From contig NZ_LT964739.1 of the NCBI RefSeq assembly GCF_900240265.1, positions 613,948 to 677,947 of the forward strand: a stretch of 64,000 nt of DNA, in the 5' to 3' direction. The notes below the pieces were generated by a model. The model saw only the letters and a program-made list of their open reading frames with translations, had not been told where the DNA came from and searched no databases. Positions within the stretch are counted from its first letter, which is position 1. Each line of letters starts with the position of its first letter. This stretch comes from Galactobacillus timonensis (GTDB lineage Bacteria > Bacillota_I > Bacilli_A > Erysipelotrichales > Erysipelotrichaceae). Below, piece after piece: positions 1 to 6,890 of the stretch. Both the position numbers and the translations under genes were made by a program.

Positions 1-66
1 TCGGGGAGTAAACGAAACTGGGTATGGCAATAGAGATGTATTACAATAGAAAAGCCAAATATAAGA

Positions 67-145
67 ACATTTGAGCTGCCACTCGGCCTTATGTTTGGCG
101 ACATTCCTCGTCGGATGGCAGCTCAAATGTGATGAGGAATGTCGT
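67..145 (+). promoter_or_regulatory. pseudoknot-capable transposase leader that hides the ribosome binding site
   Basis: Positions 67-81 and 116-130 are perfect 15-base complements. A second pair, 99-109 with 134-144, links the loop of the first stem to the sequence just before the transposase ATG, including the GAGGA ribosome binding site. The two stems are arranged as in an H-type pseudoknot, or they could be alternatives. Either way the binding site would be masked, which suggests translational control of transposase; that role is inferred. Confidence 0.6.
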
Positions 146-1117
146 ATGCCGTCAAAAGCAGATCTTTTTGACTTTGTGTCGTCATTAAGCAGCGACGAGT
201 TTCGTTATCTCCGGGATGTCGTTACATATAGGGTCAACCAGGAGAAGTATGGGTTTTCCACATTGGACGAAGCTGCCGAGTTCTATGGCAGACCTGCGCG
301 ATGCCCTGAATGTGGAAGTACTCACTGCATATCAATAGGGGCTTCTACTAGTGGAAATAAGCGATTTCAGTGTAAGAATGGTGGTCATAAGTTCAGCTAT
401 CTTTCGGGAACAGTATTCTATTCTGCCAAGAGAAAATTTGATGTATGGGAAAGATATATCAATTGTATGATTTACTGCCCAACGGAAATACTAGCCGAAC
501 ATGTATGCGATATTTCACATCCTACTGCACATTTATGGAGGCATAAGATCTTTGCGACGGTTGATGGATACCAGGACCATCTGATTTTGTCAGATCGTAT
601 CTGGATTGATGAAACATATCTGAATGATGGCAGAATCATGCATGAATTCGGGGAGAAGAGGAAGAGAGGGCTTTCAAAAGACCAGATATGCATCATTGTG
701 GCAGTTGATATCTACAAGAATGTGATAGCTATTGAATGCGGCAATGGCGCTCCGACAGCTCAGAGAGTAGAGGATGCGCTTATCAAACATATAAAATCAG
801 GTTCAACGATTGTTCATGACGGGAATGCAGCTCATAATCAGTTAATTGCAAAAGCTGATTGTATTAGCGAAGTCTATATAGCAGACACTGACAATCCTGA
901 GTATATAAAGCATATGCAGTTAGTTAATAACTTGTGCGGGTGGCTTCAGAGGTATCTATATAAAGTGATGGGAATGAAGATGGATAACCTTCAATCTTAT
1001 TTAAATTGGTTCGTATATTTGTTTCGGATCAAGAGAGACGATGAAAAGTATCCTAAGGTTGAACGAGTCATACGCCATTTGCTGCTGACGGATACTTATT
1101 ATGTTCGCCCGTACTGA
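146..1117 (+). CDS. IS1595-family transposase (ISXO2-like)
   Basis: This is a transposase of about 323 residues. Near the N-terminus there is a zinc-ribbon-like CPECGS...C stretch, followed by a region that fits a DDE-type ISXO2 nuclease domain (WIDETY early, a later HDGNAAH block). An upstream in-frame ATG exists at 71, but it lies inside the leader hairpin. The ATG at 146 has a GAGGA ribosome binding site seven bases upstream and gives the normal family length, so I chose it. The reading frame is intact and the terminal repeats are perfect, so the copy may be active. No passenger gene is present. The family call is from recognition of the motifs, not from a search. Confidence 0.85.
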   Translation: MPSKADLFDFVSSLSSDEFRYLRDVVTYRVNQEKYGFSTLDEAAEFYGRPARCPECGSTHCISIGASTSGNKRFQCKNGGHKFSYLSGTVFYSAKRKFDVWERYINCMIYCPTEILAEHVCDISHPTAHLWRHKIFATVDGYQDHLILSDRIWIDETYLNDGRIMHEFGEKRKRGLSKDQICIIVAVDIYKNVIAIECGNGAPTAQRVEDALIKHIKSGSTIVHDGNAAHNQLIAKADCISEVYIADTDNPEYIKHMQLVNNLCGWLQRYLYKVMGMKMDNLQSYLNWFVYLFRIKRDDEKYPKVERVIRHLLLTDTYYVRPY

Positions 1118-1138
1118 TTCAACTGCACCCAGTTTCGT

Positions 1139-2119
1139 TTACTCCCCGATTGTTATTTGTTTCATAGACGGCATCTGTGCCGGCGCATGTCTTACAGCAA
1201 ACACAAGAAGCGGAGAAAACGAATCCACAGAAAAAGCAGCTTCCGTCGCATGATCATCCAGACTGACATCATCAATAACCTGGGGCTGCCCATCTTCCGG
1301 GACATGGACAACCTGAAGAGTAACATTCGGATCAGTATCTCCATTTTCATCCGCTTCCGATGTCAGGACTCCATCCTTTGTATTCATTGTGATATGAACC
1401 GGGTGACCGTCCGCAGGTTCTACCTCAGTCTTTATTCCCTGACCATCATAATTAAAGAAAGAAACATCCACCGCGACCGGTTCTATCGAATCATCAATCT
1501 GTTCCGTACCATTCTCAGCTTCAAGGGCATTTTCCAAAGCTTCCCTGCCTATTTCAACGACATCAGGATCCTCGATATCTTTTACTTCCATCCAGGTTCC
1601 ATCAGGGAATGTGCTGTCTTCAAAAGCCGCCGAAATCCGGATACCCTTCGCAGTAGTCTGTGTATAAGCGATTTTTGCAAAGTTTGCGGTATACGTGGCG
1701 TCACCACGGATTGAGCCGGCATCCGGGAGGAAAACCGGCTCCTGCGAAACAACCGTGTCATCGATCGTCCAGTCCACAAAGTAATAACCATCATCCGCCT
1801 TAGCGGCAGAACCCTGCAGAGCAGGTGCTTCCCCGTTCTCAGACAATTCAACAGTTTCTTCATCCAGGGATACAGAGCCTCCTTCACCGGCTTTATACGT
1901 AATCGTTACCGTTGCGCTACCGTTTTCTTCCGGCTCCTGGGCAGCAGTATCTTCCGGCGGATTATTCTGAGTCTCATCTGCAGGTGCAGAAGAAGCTGTC
2001 CCATCAGGCGACGGTGCACTCGTTTCCTCAGCTTCCGCAGGATTTATTCCCCCAAAGAAAACTGTAGCCGTGAGAAGATATGCAAAGATTCTGGATCCAT
2101 TTCCCCGTGTTTGTTTCAT
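1139..2119 (-). CDS. secreted InlB-repeat-like surface protein, truncated by the IS
   Basis: The start at 2119 was chosen because GAGGAGGG lies just upstream; a start at 2146 is also open. The product begins with a typical Sec signal peptide (KQTRGNGSR, then a hydrophobic run ending in AEA). An acidic, Pro/Ser/Thr-rich linker follows, then an InlB B-repeat-like module (TITYKAGEGGSV... DGYYFVDWTID... TYTANF). The last section resembles the KGIRISAAF-type domain of large Gram-positive adhesins. No LPXTG anchor is present, because the IS1595 element cuts the gene. The final residues (IGE) and the TAA stop are encoded by the IS inverted repeat. The remnant could still be secreted, but it has probably lost its wall anchor. 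Confidence 0.7.
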   Translation of the reverse strand: MKQTRGNGSRIFAYLLTATVFFGGINPAEAEETSAPSPDGTASSAPADETQNNPPEDTAAQEPEENGSATVTITYKAGEGGSVSLDEETVELSENGEAPALQGSAAKADDGYYFVDWTIDDTVVSQEPVFLPDAGSIRGDATYTANFAKIAYTQTTAKGIRISAAFEDSTFPDGTWMEVKDIEDPDVVEIGREALENALEAENGTEQIDDSIEPVAVDVSFFNYDGQGIKTEVEPADGHPVHITMNTKDGVLTSEADENGDTDPNVTLQVVHVPEDGQPQVIDDVSLDDHATEAAFSVDSFSPLLVFAVRHAPAQMPSMKQITIGE

Positions 2120-2274
2120 AAGCCCTCCTCTACGCATCATATTCATTATCAGGCAGCCTTGAAGAAGTTCCTCCGTTCTTCAAATGCAGACTCAGAATAT
2201 GAGATATTTGCAATCGCCACTATAGCACATTAGGTTTGGAGGTTATTGTGCATTCATTGTAGAAATCAGCAATA

Positions 2275-2303
2275 AATAATATCCTAATACCAACGATATT
2301 ATT
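2275..2303. promoter_or_regulatory. palindrome in the promoter region of the histidine phosphatase gene
   Basis: AATAATATC at 2275-2283 and GATATTATT at 2295-2303 form a perfect 9-base inverted repeat with an 11-base spacer. It ends 17 bases before the ATG of the downstream gene, where an operator would be expected. The cognate regulator is unknown. Confidence 0.4.
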
Positions 2304-2320
2304 AACTGGAAAGGAATACG

Positions 2321-2881
2321 ATGAAGCAAATCTATCTGATGCGTCATGGTGAGACGCTCTTCAACAAAATGGATATCAATCAGGGACAGTGTGATTCTCC
2401 TCTTACCGAGGCCGGCATTGCACAGGCAATCGCTGCCCGTGACTGGTTCCAGTCCAATGGGATTACGTTTCAGGCCGTCTACTGCTCACCGCTGTTACGG
2501 GCATGTGATACGGCGGAATTAGTTACTGATCTTCCGTTGCGGCGCGATAAGGGGCTCAAGGAAATATTTCTCGGCTTCCGCGAAGCTTCAAGCAACGCTG
2601 AAAATCCTCATTTTCCCTATGGCGACTATTTTGTGCCGTATGGAGGCGAGGATCTGAACGAATTTTATAATCGCATCACTTCGACCATTACACGTATCGC
2701 AAATGTTGATGAAGAAGGACCGGTTCTGATTGTTTCTCATGGCACGGCAATGCGCTGCTTCCTGCAAACGATCGATCCCCAGCATCGTGATCCGGGCGTA
2801 CCGGGCAACTGTGCCATTGCCGATCTCCACTATGAAAACGGCCGGTTCCATCTGCAGCAGATCATAGAACCGGCCAGTTAA
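2321..2881 (+). CDS. histidine phosphatase family protein (phosphoglycerate mutase-like)
   Basis: A 186-residue protein with the catalytic LMRHGET motif at residues 6-12 (phospho-accepting His9) and the second catalytic histidine in VSHGTAMR near residue 145. This is the cofactor-dependent phosphoglycerate mutase/phosphatase fold. At this length it is more likely a small phosphatase (CobC, PhoE or GpmB type) than the glycolytic mutase; the substrate cannot be read from the sequence. AAAGGA lies nine bases before the ATG. The 3' end carries a 9-base inverted repeat (2840-2848 with 2867-2875) without a T-run, and the next gene is convergent only 16 bases away. Confidence 0.8.
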   Translation: MKQIYLMRHGETLFNKMDINQGQCDSPLTEAGIAQAIAARDWFQSNGITFQAVYCSPLLRACDTAELVTDLPLRRDKGLKEIFLGFREASSNAENPHFPYGDYFVPYGGEDLNEFYNRITSTITRIANVDEEGPVLIVSHGTAMRCFLQTIDPQHRDPGVPGNCAIADLHYENGRFHLQQIIEPAS

Positions 2882-2897
2882 TATCAATTGCTTTCGC

Positions 2898-3308
2898 TTA
2901 CTCCGCTGCTTTCTTTAAGGCATGCAGCAGAAGCAGCAGCCCGACAGCCACCAGAATGTGACCGATGCCGGCGATACCTGAAATGGCCGCAGAAGCCGCA
3001 CTCGACAGTGCCATGCCCTTTACTTCGGTGATGCCGCGCACAAGCATCATAATGACTGTCAGCGGCAGGCCGATGTTGTAGACAGCCATAAAGCTGCGGA
3101 ACGACTTCTGTCCTTCCAGATTCAGGCTCCTTGAAAACAGGGCAACCAGCAGATACACAATCATCCCGAGCATAAACAGATGGGCATGTACCTTGCCAAG
3201 CATCGTTACGCCTTCATATCCGTTCCACTTCGTAAATTCACGGTAGAATACGCCGCCGATCATGGCCGCAACCGCATATCCCTCTGCAATATTTAAATAC
3301 TTCTTCAT
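2898..3308 (-). CDS. DUF2871-type small integral membrane protein
   Basis: About 136 residues with four predicted membrane spans. The pattern GGVFYREFTKWNG...GKVHAHLFMLGM is typical of the uncharacterised DUF2871 family in Firmicutes. The conserved charged and histidine residues (REF, K-x-H-x-H) at the start of the first and second spans hint at a metal or ligand site, but no function is known. I used the ATG at 3308; a GTG at 3335 is in frame, but it would place the AGGAGG inside the coding region. The gene stands alone, convergent with the phosphatase gene. Confidence 0.65.
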   Translation of the reverse strand: MKKYLNIAEGYAVAAMIGGVFYREFTKWNGYEGVTMLGKVHAHLFMLGMIVYLLVALFSRSLNLEGQKSFRSFMAVYNIGLPLTVIMMLVRGITEVKGMALSSAASAAISGIAGIGHILVAVGLLLLLHALKKAAE

Positions 3309-3421
3309 AGGTTTTCTTTCCCGCCTCCTGCTCACACCATAGCATTGCCCGAACGGGAGTCAATCAGCATGCCTCAGGAAAATGAACCTATGATAGTGTG
3401 GTATGAGTTTAAGAATAGCTA

Positions 3422-3450
3422 TTGACAATATGTCGTTTTCAACATATTCT
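3422..3450 (+). promoter_or_regulatory. higBA promoter with a built-in operator
   Basis: A TTGACA -35 box (3422-3427) and a TATTCT -10 box (3445-3450) are 17 bases apart. Between them and overlapping both lies a perfect palindrome, AATATGT (3427-3433), eight bases, ACATATT (3442-3448). This is the place where an antitoxin of the XRE type would bind to repress its own operon. Confidence 0.7.
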
Positions 3451-3473
3451 ACCGATGTAGAGAGTAAATCAAA

Positions 3474-3821
3474 ATGTATGAGGTTGAGTTTTATGGCACA
3501 GAAAACGGAAGATCACCGGCAGCAGAATTCATAGATGGCTTACAGCCAAAGATGAAGGCTAAGGTCCTGAGGACAATCGACTTACTTGAACAATATGGTC
3601 CATCTCTGAGAGAACCATACTCAAAATCTCTTAATGGCGGGATCTTCGAGCTTCGCATAAAGCTGGGGTCTGATATTTCCAGAGTTCTGTACTTCTTCTT
3701 TATTGAGAAAAAGGTTGTGCTCACAAATGGATTCATTAAGAAAACACAAAAAACTCCGTCCGAAGTGATAGAAACGGCAAAGAAATACAAAATTGATTAT
3801 GAAAGGAGAAACGGAAAATGA
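3474..3821 (+). CDS. higB: HigB-like mRNA interferase toxin (RelE superfamily, Gp49-like)
   Basis: A 115-residue protein of the phage-derived Gp49-like/HigB family. It opens with the pattern MYEVEFYGTENG..SPAAEFIDGL, has the GGIFELRIK strand, then SRVLYFFFIEKKVVLTNGFIKKTQKTP, which carries the basic residues expected in a RelE-fold ribosome-dependent RNase. The antitoxin gene follows and overlaps by four bases (ATGA), so the two are co-translated. Toxin-first order is characteristic of hig systems. The strong promoter with an internal palindrome fits autorepression by the toxin-antitoxin complex. No strong ribosome binding site is visible. Confidence 0.85.
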   Translation: MYEVEFYGTENGRSPAAEFIDGLQPKMKAKVLRTIDLLEQYGPSLREPYSKSLNGGIFELRIKLGSDISRVLYFFFIEKKVVLTNGFIKKTQKTPSEVIETAKKYKIDYERRNGK

Positions 3822-4120
3822 GCAGCTATCGTGCATACAAAAGCAAAGTTCTTAGCGATCCAACCGTCAAAGCTGAATACGATGCGCTTCAACCGGAATA
3901 CGATATCATCAGTGCAATGATTGAGGCGCGAAATAGTGAAGGCCTGACACAGAAGGAACTGTCACAGCGTACAGGCATCACGCAGGCAGATATCAGTCGC
4001 ATCGAGAATGGCACAAGAAACCCTTCCCTGGAAATGCTCAAGCGGCTTGCAAAGGGCCTTGGCATGAGACTTAAGGTTGAGTTTGTCCCCGAAAGTAAGG
4101 TAAAGGTTGTGCAACATTGA
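3818..4120 (+). CDS. higA: HigA-like antitoxin, XRE-family DNA-binding protein
   Basis: A 100-residue protein. The first 35 residues would wrap the toxin, then comes a classical helix-turn-helix (LTQKELSQRTGITQADISRIENGTRNPS) followed by a short C-terminal strand. It neutralises HigB and should bind the palindrome in the promoter upstream. The gene overlaps higB by four bases and is followed at once by a terminator, so the operon contains only these two genes. Confidence 0.87.
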   Translation: MSSYRAYKSKVLSDPTVKAEYDALQPEYDIISAMIEARNSEGLTQKELSQRTGITQADISRIENGTRNPSLEMLKRLAKGLGMRLKVEFVPESKVKVVQH

Positions 4121-4152
4121 AAAACCCGCAGCTATCGGCCACGGGTTTTTTT
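4120..4152. terminator. bidirectional rho-independent terminator after higA
   Basis: AAAACCCG (4121-4128) pairs with CGGGTTTT (4142-4149) and is followed by a T-run. The complementary strand also ends the stem in T residues, so the same hairpin can stop the convergent aldo/keto reductase transcript. Confidence 0.85.
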
Positions 4153-4224
4153 CGTTTTGCAGAACGTGCATTTGCAAATGCGGCGAACAGGCGACGGCGG
4201 AAATTCTGTCACACCCGCTTTTGA

Positions 4225-5208
4225 TTACCGCGGATTCTTCAGCGCACCAACAATATCATGCGCATGATACGGCTCCTCAAGATATGCTGCATCCTCATCG
4301 CTCAGTTCAACATCCAGTGCCGCCACCGCATCATCGAAGTGATGCGCCTTAGTTGCGCCGACAATCGGCGCGCTGACCCCGCGCTTCCAGAGCCATGCAA
4401 GAGCGATCTGGGACATCGACACACCATACTTCTTCGCCACCTCATCGACGCGGTTGACAATCAAAAGGTCATTGTCCTTTTCCTTATCATACTTGGCCCG
4501 CAGCGTACGATCGGTCTCGCTGCGCTTCGAATCCGTTGTCCATCCGGCATGCGCCAGATGACCGCCGGCGAGTGGCGAATACGGAATCAAAGAAACGCCA
4601 TACTGCTTCGCAACCGGAATCAGTTCCCGCTCATCTTCCCGGTACAGCAGATTGTAATGATTCTGCAGAGTGGAGAACTTCGTCCATCTGTGTTCCTCGG
4701 CCGTAAGCTGCAGATTATGAAACTGATAGCCGTACATCGCCGAAGCACCGATGGCACGCACCTTTCCCTGTTTCACCAGATCATTGAGCGCCTCCATCGT
4801 CTCTTCCATTGGCGTATCGTAATCAAAGCGGTGAATCTGGTACAGATCCACATAGTCCGTGCCAAGCCGCTTCAACGTACCATCGATTTCCCGGTGAATC
4901 GCTTCGGAAGAAAGATGACCGTCATTGAAGTACACCTTCGAGGCAATCACGACCTTATCTCTGGGGATGCCAAGATTACGCAGCGACTGCCCCAGATACT
5001 CTTCGCTCGTACCGAACGAGTAACTGTTCGCTGTATCAAAAAAGTTAATGCCCAGATCCAGTGCATGTTCCACAACCTTCTGCGTCTGCGGCTGCTCGAG
5101 CGTCCAAAGATGAAATTCTTCCGACGGATGGCCAAACGACATACAGCCGACGCAGATACGCGACACCTGAATGCCGGTGTTTCCCAGTTCTGTGTATTTC
5201 ATTTTCAT
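4225..5208 (-). CDS. aldo/keto reductase
   Basis: A 327-residue NADPH-dependent oxidoreductase of the AKR superfamily (TIM barrel). The catalytic tetrad is visible: Asp in NFFDTANSYS, Tyr in the same segment, Lys in VIASKVYFND and His in YQIHRFDYD. The C-terminal GATKAHHFDDAV loop is the usual NADP-phosphate binding site. The closest relatives by pattern are the YhdN/IolS and Tas-like enzymes that reduce sugar-derived or xenobiotic aldehydes; the substrate is unknown. Two ATG codons, six bases apart, follow the GGAG site, so the start may be 5202. The gene is divergent from the FNR-like regulator, only about 80 bases away. Confidence 0.85.
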   Translation of the reverse strand: MKMKYTELGNTGIQVSRICVGCMSFGHPSEEFHLWTLEQPQTQKVVEHALDLGINFFDTANSYSFGTSEEYLGQSLRNLGIPRDKVVIASKVYFNDGHLSSEAIHREIDGTLKRLGTDYVDLYQIHRFDYDTPMEETMEALNDLVKQGKVRAIGASAMYGYQFHNLQLTAEEHRWTKFSTLQNHYNLLYREDERELIPVAKQYGVSLIPYSPLAGGHLAHAGWTTDSKRSETDRTLRAKYDKEKDNDLLIVNRVDEVAKKYGVSMSQIALAWLWKRGVSAPIVGATKAHHFDDAVAALDVELSDEDAAYLEEPYHAHDIVGALKNPR

Positions 5209-5288
5209 CGTCTCCTGTTTGTTTTACTGGTGCTTCTATCTTTATTGTAATCGTGCCCCGGTTCCTGTCATCTGCTAGGATAATGGCG

Positions 5289-6002
5289 ATGACTAATACA
5301 TGCCAAAACACTTCCTGTCCCTTTTATAAAAGCCATACGCTTTGCACATCTCAGATCGGCATCTTTGCCGACCTGCCGCTGCAGGCGCAGGAGAAACTCA
5401 TATCCCATGCGGTCATGAGCACCCACCCAAAGGATCAGATCCTGATTCGGGAGGGGCAGCCCATCGACTCGATCATGATCATTCGGCGCGGCCGCATAAA
5501 GATCCGCCGCATCGAAGCCAGCGGCCAGGAGCACGTCCTCGACATCCTGCATGACGGTCAGGCCATCTGGCACGATATGTTCCTGGACAATCCGGTCTAT
5601 CATTACTCCGTCGTCTGTCTGACCGATGTCGATCTTTGCGAAATAAGGAGAGAAGAGTTTCTCGCCCTCCTTAAGCAGCAACCGGAGACGGCCATGCGTC
5701 TGATTCAGATCCTCAGCAGCGAACTTGCCGAAGCCAAGGAAAAGATTGTACTTCTTTCAATCCGCGATCCAAAAGTACGTCTCGCCGGTTTTCTTCTGGA
5801 TCGTGATACCCGCTGCATCGGTCCCTATATTCACATGCGTCTCGATGATATCGCCGCTTCGATCGGCCTTCGTCCTGAGACTGTTTCCCGCAGCCTTTCG
5901 AAGCTGGAAAAGGAAGGCATCATCAACCGCCTCGGTCAGGGGAAGCTTCAGGTCAAAGACCGCGCAGCTCTGCAGAAGCTTCTCGACGATAACGAAAAAT
6001 AA
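5289..6002 (+). CDS. FNR-type Crp/Fnr regulator with putative iron-sulfur cysteines
   Basis: A 237-residue transcription factor. Cysteines 5, 10 and 19 lie ahead of a cyclic-nucleotide-binding-like beta-barrel (residues about 25-145). A fourth, Cys117 in DLCEI, sits where E. coli FNR has its internal cluster ligand. The C-terminal helix-turn-helix carries E197-T-V-S200-R201, the recognition residues of FNR, which read TTGAT-N4-ATCAA. Such a site is found at 6020-6033 in front of pflA, the next operon. The start at 5289 was chosen by spacing from the AGG at 5277; ATG 5283 is an alternative. The spacing of the N-terminal cysteines differs from E. coli FNR, so oxygen sensing by a cluster is likely but not proven. 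Confidence 0.82.
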   Translation: MTNTCQNTSCPFYKSHTLCTSQIGIFADLPLQAQEKLISHAVMSTHPKDQILIREGQPIDSIMIIRRGRIKIRRIEASGQEHVLDILHDGQAIWHDMFLDNPVYHYSVVCLTDVDLCEIRREEFLALLKQQPETAMRLIQILSSELAEAKEKIVLLSIRDPKVRLAGFLLDRDTRCIGPYIHMRLDDIAASIGLRPETVSRSLSKLEKEGIINRLGQGKLQVKDRAALQKLLDDNEK

Positions 6003-6019
6003 AGAAAATACGCACTATT

Positions 6020-6033
6020 TGATTTCAATCAAG
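6020..6033. promoter_or_regulatory. perfect FNR box upstream of pflAB
   Basis: TTGAT-TTCA-ATCAA matches the FNR consensus on every defined base. It lies 77 bases before the pflA start and directly after the FNR-like gene. If the box is centred at -41.5, the start of transcription would be near 6068 and a TGATAG-like -10 element is available at about 6053-6058, which fits a class II activated promoter. Confidence 0.8.
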
Positions 6034-6110
6034 GAATGTTCTATCTGCTGATGATAGCCTCTCTTCTAGAAAGACAAATCCACAGCGGTTTTCTTTCGGA
6101 GGCAACACAA

Positions 6111-6890
6111 ATGATTCAAGGAAGAATACACTCAACCGAAAGCTTCGGATCCGCCGACGGCCCCGGCGTCCGATTCCTCATATTCCTCAGCGGATGTAAT
6201 CTGCGCTGCCGCTATTGCCACAACCCCGATACCTGGGCACGCCAAAGCAATGACCTGCGCACCGCCGACGAACTGCTCGATCAGGCGGAGCGCTACCGTC
6301 CCTATTGGGGAAAGGAAGGCGGAATCACGGTCAGCGGAGGCGAGCCGTTACTGCAGATCGACTTCCTGATCGATCTTTTCCGCAAAGCGAAGCAGCGCAA
6401 TATCTCAACCTGCATCGATACGGCCGGCCAGCCCTTCACAAGAGAAGAGCCCTTCTTCTCCAGGTTTCAGGAGCTGATGCAGTATACCGACCTCCTGTTA
6501 CTGGATATCAAGCACATTGATCCCTACCAGCACCGGCTTCTGACCGGAAAGTCGAACGAAAACATTCTCGACATGTTCCACTATCTCGATGAAATCAATA
6601 AGCCGGTCTGGGTACGCCATGTTCTGGTCCCCGGGATTACAGACGACGACACCTGGCTCTTTCAGACACGTGCCTTCCTGGCATCGCTCCATAACATAGA
6701 GCGCATCGACGTCCTTCCCTACCATACGCTCGGGCTCCACAAATATAAGGCGCTCGGCATCCCCTATACACTCGAAGGCGTCGATCCACCAACAAAAGAA
6801 CGCATCGAACACGCAAAGAAGATACTCAGCGGAGAACTCACTTCGCCCATGATTCATACAGAACAAACAGAAAGAAGGCTGCACATATGA
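6111..6890 (+). CDS. pflA: pyruvate formate-lyase activating enzyme (radical SAM)
   Basis: A 259-residue radical-SAM enzyme with the family signature C29-x3-C33-x2-C36 ([16 protein letters not shown]) that binds a 4Fe-4S cluster and S-adenosylmethionine. It abstracts a hydrogen from the glycine of PflB to make the active glycyl radical. TVSGGEPL is the SAM-binding GGEP motif. An in-frame ATG exists at 6036, but the ATG at 6111 is preceded by CGGAGG at good spacing and gives the standard length. pflB overlaps the stop by four bases (ATGA). Placing the activase before the lyase reverses the E. coli order. Confidence 0.95.
   Translation: MIQGRIHSTESFGSADGPGVRFLIFLSGCNLRCRYCHNPDTWARQSNDLRTADELLDQAERYRPYWGKEGGITVSGGEPLLQIDFLIDLFRKAKQRNISTCIDTAGQPFTREEPFFSRFQELMQYTDLLLLDIKHIDPYQHRLLTGKSNENILDMFHYLDEINKPVWVRHVLVPGITDDDTWLFQTRAFLASLHNIERIDVLPYHTLGLHKYKALGIPYTLEGVDPPTKERIEHAKKILSGELTSPMIHTEQTERRLHI

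Larger units (their letters stand above)
1..1149 (+). mobile_element. IS1595-family-like insertion sequence
   Basis: The first 23 bases of the window are repeated as a perfect inverted copy at 1127-1149, and between them lies one transposase gene with a zinc ribbon, the usual layout of an IS1595-type element. The left end may extend beyond the window, so neither the outer boundary nor a target duplication can be checked. The right end lies inside a secreted-protein gene on the minus strand, whose last codons and stop come from the inverted repeat. Confidence 0.85.

Noticed and set aside
1157..1714. 185-codon open frame on the plus strand
   Set aside because: Antisense to the signal-peptide-bearing InlB-like gene, Arg/Ile-rich and without a ribosome site.
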